This document shows, piece after piece, positions 56,593 through 64,000 of a stretch of DNA of 64,000 nucleotides (position 1 is the stretch's first letter; every line of letters starts with the position of its first letter). Under the pieces are notes generated by a model. The model saw only the letters and a list, made by a program, of their open reading frames with translations. It was not told the origin of the DNA and made no database searches. The stretch spans positions 9,720,001 to 9,784,000 of the forward strand of contig NW_026622997.1 in NCBI RefSeq assembly GCF_023065955.2, given 5' to 3'. Origin of the DNA: Ursus arctos. Its lineage: Eukaryota > Chordata > Mammalia > Carnivora > Ursidae. A program made the translations under genes and the position numbers.

Positions 56593-57440
56593 AGATCATT
56601 TACATCAGTCATCTTCCTCTGACATCTCTGGAAGCATTTTGGGTCAGACTCTTTCTTGGAACACAATGCAGTTAGAAATCTCTGTGCCATGTCTCTCAGC
56701 TGCCCAAAATTGAGTACTTGGAGGGAAAGAAGCAGACAGTGTAAGTTAAAGTCTCTATGTTTTAATAGTGAGGTGGAAGGACAGCTACTGATTTACGTGA
56801 CCTCAAAATCCCAATCTTTTCCCCAGGAAGGGCTGTTGAGAATTTACCGGCATGTTCCATCCCAACTGAAAGAAAGATTAAAAAATATCTAGGTTGCAAC
56901 TCCCACTGTGGGATGTACCCGGCTTAGAGTCCCAACAGTCAAAATCAAGGGTCCTTTTTCATGAGATACTCTAAGATCTTAAGTGAAAAAGATATATCAG
57001 AGCTGTGGATTGATCGGTCTAGGTTCTCAAATTAGTCTTCCATAGTACACGTACATTAAGTCAGAACAACTGAATTGATGTAACTGATCAGGGAAATTCA
57101 AACCCAACGTGCCATTCCCAAAACTGACACAATTAGAGTTACTGGCGTTGAGTTATGGAGAACAAATGTGAGTTATTGATTATGAGAGGTTCAGTGTTCA
57201 CTGCACCGAGGATTACAAGCGAACCTGCAGAAATTAATTATGAATATAAAATATCCCAACTCTACTCTCAAGAAGTGAGAATCTCACTCAGATGTGATCA
57301 TACATATTTCTTATCAACAAATAATGGAAAAGCTCCTAACAGTCTCACAACTACTTACTAGAATTAAAGCTAGTGTTTGGAATCATGAAATGGTATGATC
57401 AGAGTAGGCCCGAGAGAGCTTCCTGGAGAATGCAGCCTTG
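56593..57440. other. Unique DNA
   Basis: No SINE, LINE or gene is recognised. Confidence 0.5.
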
Positions 57441-57450
57441 CATAATTTTA

Positions 57451-57646
57451 TTTATTAAAGATTTTATTTATTTATTTGACAGAGATAGAGACAGCCAGCG
57501 AGAGAGGGAACACAGCAGGGGGAGTGGGAGAGGAAGAAGCAGGCTCCTAGTGGAGGAGCCTGATGTGGGGCTCGATCCCATAACGCCGGGATCACGCCCT
57601 GAGCCGAAGGCAGACACTTAACGACTGCGCCACCCAAGCGCCCCAT
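57451..57646 (-). mobile_element. Can-SINE (ursid-type subfamily)
   Basis: TTTATTAAAGATTTTATTTA lead, 'GACAGAGATAGAGACAGCCA', 'CGATCCCATAACGCCGGGAT CACGCC' and a head ending CACCCAAGCGCCCC. The target duplication is CATAATTTTA at 57,441-57,450 and 57,647-57,656. Confidence 0.95.
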
Positions 57647-58422
57647 CATAATTTTAATACTTCAGTCTTGCAAACTGGTTTCCGAACCTGAGCCCACAGC
57701 TTTAAGAAACCCAGATATTCTTATGCAAAACTTTGTATGTATAGGTGTATCTATTTCTGGCGAAAGGGTAAAGAGCTTTAATCAGATAGAAGTCACTGTG
57801 TTTAAAACCTGCCTCAATACCAGATTGCTGGGACGACGGCAGAGCAGGAGGACCCTAAGCTTGCCTCCTCCCAGGGACACAACTAGGTAACATGCATATC
57901 AGCTAAATAACCCAGAAAACAACCTGAAGACTGGCTGAACAAACTCCACAACTAAATGCAGAGAAGAGGCCACACTGAAGAGACTTGGTAGGAAGCAGAC
58001 ACATCTGCAGGGCTCTTGGTGGGAGGGAGGGACCCCCAGGTGCAAACAGGAGAGAAACAGACCCCCACACTGGGAAGCCTGCACTGCGAAGGTGAATCCT
58101 GGTAACATTTAGCTTTGAAAACCGGAGAGACTGAATATCATGAGTTCTTACAACCAGTGGGACTTAAAACCTTGAATTTTAAAGATCAGCTGGCTCAGCT
58201 CTGGGAGAGCAGGGAGGGGAAATGAGTCCCTGACCTTAGAGAGACAACACAACAAATAGCCACAGAGATATAGTGTAGAAATAGCAGTTTGAAAACCCAG
58301 CTGAGGTCTATACGAGGGAGAGCTGTTTACTCATCTCAGAGCTGTTCTGGAGGGACAGAGATTCTTGAGGGATTCCCCCAGGAACAAAGGCACTAGCAGG
58401 TGCTATTCTTCCCTTCTCCCCG

Positions 58423-58446
58423 CCCCCCCCCCCCCCCCCCCCCCCC
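58423..58446 (+). repeat. Poly-C run of 24
   Basis: Twenty-four uninterrupted C, with CCGCC on the right and CTCCCCG on the left, inside the L1 5' UTR. It is the opposite of a G-tract, so the minus strand can form a G-quadruplex. Confidence 0.93.
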
Positions 58447-58986
58447 GCCGCCAGGAAGACACACAGGCACCTGCAGGAATCAGCTACCGAAATTGCTAAC
58501 ACTGCCTCTCCCCCCACCACTGCACTTCAGTGGATCTGTCCCCTCCAGCCAGGCCTGCCGCAGTCCCTGTGCTGAAGGCCTGCACCCCCAGAAGGCCTGT
58601 GAGCAAACCTTGCAAACGCTGTTCATCCAGCCCCTGCATGTTGCAGATCTGCCTCCTCCAATATGCTCTTGGCCAAAGCTCATTAAAAGCGGTGCCCCAA
58701 GCCTGGCAGTGTGCAAGCAGCCCCAATAGGGGTCAGCACCTCTCCAAAGACTCCTGACCCAGAGAGAGGGAAAGATAAACCCCACACACCAGTCAGACTG
58801 TGGCCCTAGCAGGGGACAATACAGGGAAAGCACCCTGCAGTTTGGTGCTCTGACCTTTCCCAAATGCCTGGTCTGACTCAACTCAAGGCCAAGAAAGCCA
58901 CAGACTGGCCCACTAACACCACGGGAATCAAACACTACCCGTAACAGGTAAAGAGAACCACTGCATATGACCAGGAGGGCAGAGTA

Positions 58987-59300
58987 ATGGAAAGTAATCA
59001 AACTGAGGAGATGAGAGAAAAAATTATGCAAAATGAGAAGAGATTTAGGGAACTCAGTGACGATACCATCAAGTATCATAATATATGCATTATAGGGATC
59101 CCAGGAGAACAGAGAGAAGAGGGGGCAGAAAATTTATTTGAAGAAATAGCTGAAAACTTCCCAAATCTGGAGAAGGAAAAGAAATCCATATCCAGAGGCA
59201 CAGATATCATCCAACAAAATCAAGCCAAGCAGATTAACACCAAGACACATAGTAATTAAAATGACAAAAAGTAGTAACAGGGAGTTTTAAAGGCAGAGAG
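58987..59300 (+). pseudogene. L1 ORF1 remnant (RNA-binding protein), broken
   Basis: The frame from ATG at 58,987 runs about 90 codons. Residues 1-27 resemble the start of ORF1, and residues 31-60 (YHNICIIGIPG...NLFEEI... FPNL) resemble the beginning of the RRM domain. The coiled coil that should lie between is nearly absent. Near 59,240 the expected 'PRHIVIKM' motif is present in another frame, so a frameshift lies just before it. The reading frame as it stands ends at 59,259. ORF1p normally forms a trimer that binds L1 RNA; this remnant cannot. Confidence 0.75.
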
Positions 59301-59303
59301 AGA

Positions 59304-61610
59304 ATGGCTTCACAAGTGAATTCTACCTATCATTTAAAGAAGAATTAATACCTATTCTTCTCAAACTATTCCAAAAAACACAAGAGGAAGGAAAACTTCC
59401 AAATTCAATCTATGAGATCAGCGTTACCCTGATACCAAAACCAGATAAGGAGTCGACTGAAAAAGAGAACTATAGGCCAATGTCTCTGATGAACATAAAT
59501 GCAAAAATCCTCCACAAAACATTAGCAAACTGAATCAACAATACATTAAAAAAATCATTCACCACGACCAAGTGGGACTTATTCCTGGGGTACAAGGGTG
59601 GTTTAGTATTTGCAAATCAATCAAGGTGATACATCACATTAACAAGGGAAAGAATAAAAAACATATGTTCACTTCAAGAGATGCAGAAAAAGCATCTGAC
59701 AAAGTACAACATCCATTCATGATAAAAATCCTCAACGACGTAGGTTTAGAGGGAACACACTTCAACATAACAAAGGCCATATATGAAAAACTCATAGCTA
59801 ACATCATACTCAATAGTTGAAAAACTGAGAGCTTTTTCCCTAGAGTCAAGAAGAAGACAAGAATGTCCACTCTTACCAAATTTATTCAACATAGTACTAG
59901 CAGTCCTGGCCACAGCAATCATATAAGAAAAAGGAATAAATCCAAATTGGTAAGGAAAAAGTAAAACTCTCACTATTTGCAGATGACATGATATTATATA
60001 TAGGAAACCCTAAAGATTCCACCATAAAACTACCACAACTGATAAAGGAATTCCATAAGAATAAAAAATAATATACAGAAATCCATTGCATTTCCGTACA
60101 CTAATAATGAAGCAGCAGAAAAAAGGAATTAAGAAAATAATCACATTTACAATTACACCAAAGATAATAAAATACATAGGAATAAATTTAACCAAGGAGG
60201 TGAAAGACCTGTATTCTGAAAACTATAAACCACTGATGAAAGAAATTGAAGGTGACACAAACAAATGGAAAGATATTCTATGCTCACAGATTGGGAGAAA
60301 AAATATTTAAAAAATGTCCATAACTACTCAAAGCAATCTACAGATTTAATGTAATTCCTATCAAAATACTAACAGCATTTTCCATATAAATAAAACAAAC
60401 AATCCTGAAATTTGTATGGAACTATAAAAGACTCCAAATAGCCAAAGCAATCTTGAAAAAGAAGAGCAAAACTACGGTATCACAATTCCAGATTTCAAGT
60501 TATACTACAAAGCTGCTGTAATCAAAACAATATTGTCTGGCACAAAAACAGACACACACATCAATGGAATAGAACACTGAAATATGTGCCAAATAATAGA
60601 ACAGAATCATGGCAAGAATCTGCAACAAAGGAGGCAAGAATATGCAATGGGAAAAAGACAGTCTCTTCAACAAATGGTGTTGGGAAAACTGGTCAGCTAC
60701 AAGAAAGGAATGAAACTGGACCACTTTCTTACACCACCCACAAAAATAAACTCAAAATGGATTAAGGACCTAAATGTGAGACCTGAAGCCAAAAAAATCC
60801 TTAAAGAGAGCAAAGGGAGTAATTTCTCTGACATTGGCCACAGCAATGTCTTTCTAGGTATGTCTCTGGAGGCCATGGAAACAAAAGTGAAAATTAACTA
60901 TCGGGACTATATCACACCAAAAACTTCCGCAGGGCAGAGGAAACAATGAAACCAGAAGACAACTTACTGAATGGGAGAAGATATTTGCAAATGACATATC
61001 TGATAATGGTTTAGTATTCAAAATATATAAAGAACTATCCCCAAAACAAATCCAATTAAAAATGGGCAGAAGACGTGAACAGACATTTCTCCAAATAAGA
61101 TATACACATGGCCAATAGGCGCATGAAAAGATGCTCAACATCACTCATCAGAGAAATGCAATCAAAGCTACAGTATCACCTTACACCTGTTAGAATGGCT
61201 AAAATTAAAGACAAGAAACAACAAATGTTAGCGAAGATGTTGAGAAAAAGGAACCCTCATGCACTGTTGGGAATACAAATGGTGCAGCCACTATGAAAAA
61301 CAGTGTGGAGGTTCCTCAAAAAATTAAAAATAGAACTACCCTATGATCTAGTGGGTATTTATCCAAAGAATACAAAAATGCTAATTCAAAAGGATACAAG
61401 CATCCCTATGTTTATTGCAGCATTATTTACAATAGCCAAATTATAGAAGCAGCCCAAGTGTCCATCGACAGATGAATGGATAAAGAAGATGTGGCATATA
61501 TATGCAATGGAATATTATTCAGACATAAAAGGAATGAAATCTTTTGCCATTTGCAACAGAGTAAAATGCTAAGTGAAATAAGTCAGTCAGAGAAAGACAA
61601 ACACCTCATG
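59304..61610 (+). pseudogene. L1 ORF2 remnant (reverse transcriptase and C-terminal part), broken
   Basis: The segment begins in the ORF2 region just before the RT domain ('GGCTTCACAAGTGAATTCTA CC'). Recognisable pieces include the RT block '[12 protein letters not shown]...AEKASDK' at 59,630-59,700 (a canonical AFDK is altered to ASDK), the catalytic FADD at 59,976-59,987, 'INLTKEVKDLYSENYK' near 60,183-60,230, and a C-terminal '[17 protein letters not shown]' near 61,108. The endonuclease domain is absent because of the deletion. Many stops and frameshifts, so it makes no protein. Confidence 0.8.
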
Positions 61611-61869
61611 ATTTCACTCTTATGTGGAATTTAAGAAATAAAACAAATAAAGAATAAAAATAAGACAAACCAAAAAAACCAGACTATTTAATAGAGAAAT
61701 GATGCTTAGTGGAGAGGAATTGGTTGGGGATGGGTGAAACATGTGAAGGGGAAGAAAGAGTACACTTACTATGATGAGCACTGAGTAATGTGTAGAATTA
61801 TTGAATCATTATATTGTATGCTTAAAACTAATTTAATACTGCATGTTAACTATACTGGAATTGCCTTTA

Positions 61870-62095
61870 ATTTTAGGAATTTGCCTTAAGAAAACAGGGA
61901 TGTACACAAAGATATTTATGGCCACATTATCTGTAATAGGGGAAAAATAAAAAGAAACAAGTAAATTTTCCACATTTGGGGGATAGAATAAACAAATCAT
62001 AGTAAGGCATAAAATGGAATACTGGAAGCCATAAAAAAAATCATGAGGCCAAAGAATTGATTCACATTAGAACTGTTCACCAAACCTTATGAAAA
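61870..62095 (+). repeat. Old L1-like fragment
   Basis: 'GGAATTTGCCTTAAGAAAAC AGGGATGTACACAAAGATAT TTATGGCC', 'CATAGTAAGGCATAAAATGG AATACTGGAAGCCATAAAAA' follow an old L1 ORF2 C-terminal region. It lies directly after the younger L1. Confidence 0.65.
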
Positions 62096-62099
62096 AAGA

Positions 62100-63200
62100 G
62101 GTTATAAACCCAGTGTGCATTTCTGATCCCCAGAGGGGCTAGAAAGGCAAACCTGGTCTTCATTTTTGTTCATGCCAGTGGTCCGTGTAGGTTGAATGAT
62201 TGTCACAGGCAATTCAAGGAATGATCTGAAATCCTTCTGAGACCAGACTGACCCCAAACCTCTGAGTGTGAAGAGCCATGTGACTCTGGGAAGAACAGAA
62301 CTCCAAGATAAAACCTCAGAAATGTACCTGAATGTAACTTAGGTTTTATCCTCATTAAAAAAGCACCCCCCCAGTGATATGCAGGAGCAAACTAGGTGAC
62401 AAGGGAATAAGAAAAATCAACAGTTTGTAACCACTCGGTAAATAACTGATTCAGGCAAGGTACGTTAATGGGTCTGAAAACCACTGGTGAAAGGTGAAAG
62501 GTTGATGGGGCACAGGTTATTTATTCATTACAAAGAGAAACAGGATGCTTATAATGGAAATATCTGGTCAACTCCATGCTAACAAATGATCAGACTTAGC
62601 ATAAACAAATAATGGTACAACCCGCAGTAGGGGCCTCCTGACACGATGCAACGGAAGAACGTCGTAGTACCAAAGCAGTGTTCCTGCCAAAGTGATTGCT
62701 CTGAGTGTAATAATGGAGAAGGAATCTCACACATTCATATTAGGGAACATTCTAGACTAAATTATGTCAGTATCATGAAATTTACCAAAAAAGGGGCAGA
62801 GGAACTTTTCTCTGTTAAAGGAGACATAAGAAATGTGACAAGCTTGATCCTTAAATGGATTCTGGATTAGGGGGAAAAAAAATTACAAAAGGTATTATAG
62901 AACAATTGGAAAAATTTGAAAATGGACTGTATATTCCATAATATGTATCAGTGTTCAATTCTAAGGTGTGAAAATAGTGTTGTGATAATGTAGAAGAATG
63001 CTCTTGTTTTAAGATATACATTGAAGTATACAGAGGTAGTATTATGATTAAAACCTATTCTCAAACAGTTCAATAAAAAAAAGGAAATAAGAGATAAAAC
63101 AAACATGGCAAAAAAAAAATGCCAACACTGGTGGAATTCAGTAAAGGATAAAATATTCATTCTTTTACATAAACTGTTTAAATCCAAATAAAAGAGTAAT
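62100..63200 (+). repeat. Old mammal-wide interspersed repeat, copy 2
   Basis: 'GGCAAGGTACGTTAATGGGT CTGAAAACCACTGG', 'GGGGCCTCCTGACACGATGC', 'AAGCAGTGTTCCTGCCAAAG', 'GGACTGTATATTCCATAATA TGTATC' and 'GATAATGTAGAAGAATGCTC TTG' follow the same order as at 32,290-33,430. Family unnamed. The left edge is approximate and may include other old sequence. Confidence 0.6.
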
Positions 63201-64000
63201 TTAAAAATTATTATTATTACAATTATAAAGAAAACTATCCAGAGAATAATAATATACTACTTTTCTTTCCAAAGAAACATGGTTGAGATGCTAGTTTTAA
63301 TAGTCAGCCCATACACTATCCTTGGTTCCTACCACAGGTTCTGGGGCAATGCGTACTGAGCAGAGCACACATTTAGAAAAGTGAATCATAAACTTCAAAG
63401 TTAAATTTGCAAACCTCCCATACATGTTATCAATAAATATCACAGGAATTATAAGGAATTATAAATTAAGACGAGATTTTTGTCATACTACAAAATGCTG
63501 GTGCACCCCCCCAACATTAATAAACTAAGAAATCACTTCCACTCAAAATGCAGAGCTAATGAAAGCCTGAGAGAATGAGTCTATAATTCACTTCTTCAGA
63601 CACACAGTCTATTTCCTTGCTGAGTAGTATACTCGCCATAGGACCTTGTGAATGACTTTTAACATGCTGTCGCTTCCAGCTGAAGATGACCAGGGGTGAG
63701 GGAGTGGAGGGAGAGTTGGGCAGAGAGAACTGCTAGGACCAGGAAGGAGGCTCCCAAGGGCAGGGTTTGCCCCTGTCATACAATGATTCCCTTACCAGGT
63801 AAGCAGGGTTAGGAAAGTATAGACTATGGCACTCTGTTCTCACCTCCCTGAACATGCCCTAGATGTATTCTGAAAAAGCATTCCTTACATACTCTTCCAA
63901 ATGTGACATGTAGCAAGGGTCTATTAGAAAAAAAAAAAAGTTAATGCAAACATTAAAAAAAGCTCTGAGGTCCTAATCATTACTAGACTATTGGGACAAT
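63201..64000. other. Unique DNA
   Basis: No SINE, LINE or gene is recognised. An (ATT) run lies at 63,205-63,225 and an A-run near 63,930. Confidence 0.5.

Larger units (their letters stand above)
57824..61865 (+). mobile_element. Carnivore L1, 5' UTR present, internally deleted and inactive
   Basis: The element starts near 'GATTGCTGGGACGACGGCAG', a carnivore L1 5' UTR. It runs through a poly-C run, an ORF1 remnant, and the ORF2 reverse-transcriptase and C-terminal region to 'CATGTTAACTATACTGGAAT T'. The spans are: 5' UTR about 57,824-58,985; ORF1 remnant from 58,987; deletion junction near 59,300; ORF2 from there to about 61,610; 3' UTR to 61,865. ORF2 is broken by frameshifts and stops, and no A-tail is visible. 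About 4.0 kb remains; an intact carnivore L1 is longer. Confidence 0.88.

Noticed and set aside
58480..59079. 199-codon minus-strand open frame, the longest in the window
   Set aside because: It lies entirely antisense to the L1 5' UTR and ORF1 start, has no protein motif, and is explained by the GC-rich UTR.
1..64000. CRISPR arrays, bacterial operons, phage or plasmid features
   Set aside because: The SINE and LINE content is mammalian. No spaced direct-repeat array, ribosome binding site or prokaryotic gene density is present.

Overview
The window looks like non-coding, interspersed-repeat-rich DNA from a mammal of the order Carnivora. The diagnostic signal is 21 copies of the tRNA-Lys-derived Can-SINE. 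In plus orientation these start with a GGGGCGCCTGGGTGGC-type head and end in AATAAA plus an A-rich tail; in minus orientation they run from T-rich/AAAGATTTTATTTATT to GCCACCCAGGCGCCCC. Several copies carry the 'GACAGAGATAGAGACAGCCA' and 'GAGCCGAAGGCAGACGCTTAACCGCTGTGCC' type of tail and head that I associate from memory with bears and giant panda, so an ursid (or at least caniform) genome is my best inference. A masking run against lineage SINE libraries would decide it.

I found no supportable protein-coding exon, tRNA, rRNA or annotated small RNA. Open reading frames are short (199 codons at most) and lie inside SINEs, LINEs or scattered stop-rich DNA. The window is intergenic or lies within a large intron; the sequence alone does not say which.

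Layout. 1-3.5 kb: three antisense L1 3' ends broken up by SINEs, with a MIR. 3.5-17 kb: mostly unique DNA with scattered SINEs, MIRs, an L2 and an LTR-like repeat at 6.1-6.5 kb; a short CpG-dense patch lies at 10.44-10.58 kb. 17-26.9 kb: SINEs, MIRs, simple repeats and a strong G-quadruplex motif at 20.76 kb. 26.9-28.6 kb: an old L1 with a 5' inversion. 30-36 kb: L1 tails, an old mammal-wide repeat and an LTR nested in an older LTR-like repeat. 36-46 kb: mostly unique DNA, with a mini-insertion at 36.58 kb, an antisense L1 end at 40.9-41.4 kb and an unusual 63-bp inverted duplication linking 40.04 kb with 41.39 kb. 46-57.6 kb: SINE-loaded L1, L2, MIR and pyrimidine-rich DNA. 57.8-61.9 kb: a carnivore L1 with its 5' UTR but a large ORF1-to-ORF2 deletion, followed by older repeats to the end.

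No undescribed gene system was found. The points most worth a second look are structural: the inverted duplication at an L1 5' junction, the twin-primed L1, the nested LTR with its 5-bp target duplication, the internally deleted L1, the mini-insertion, and the CpG/G4 islands in otherwise unique DNA. Repeat family names below come from recognition by eye, not from a database search.
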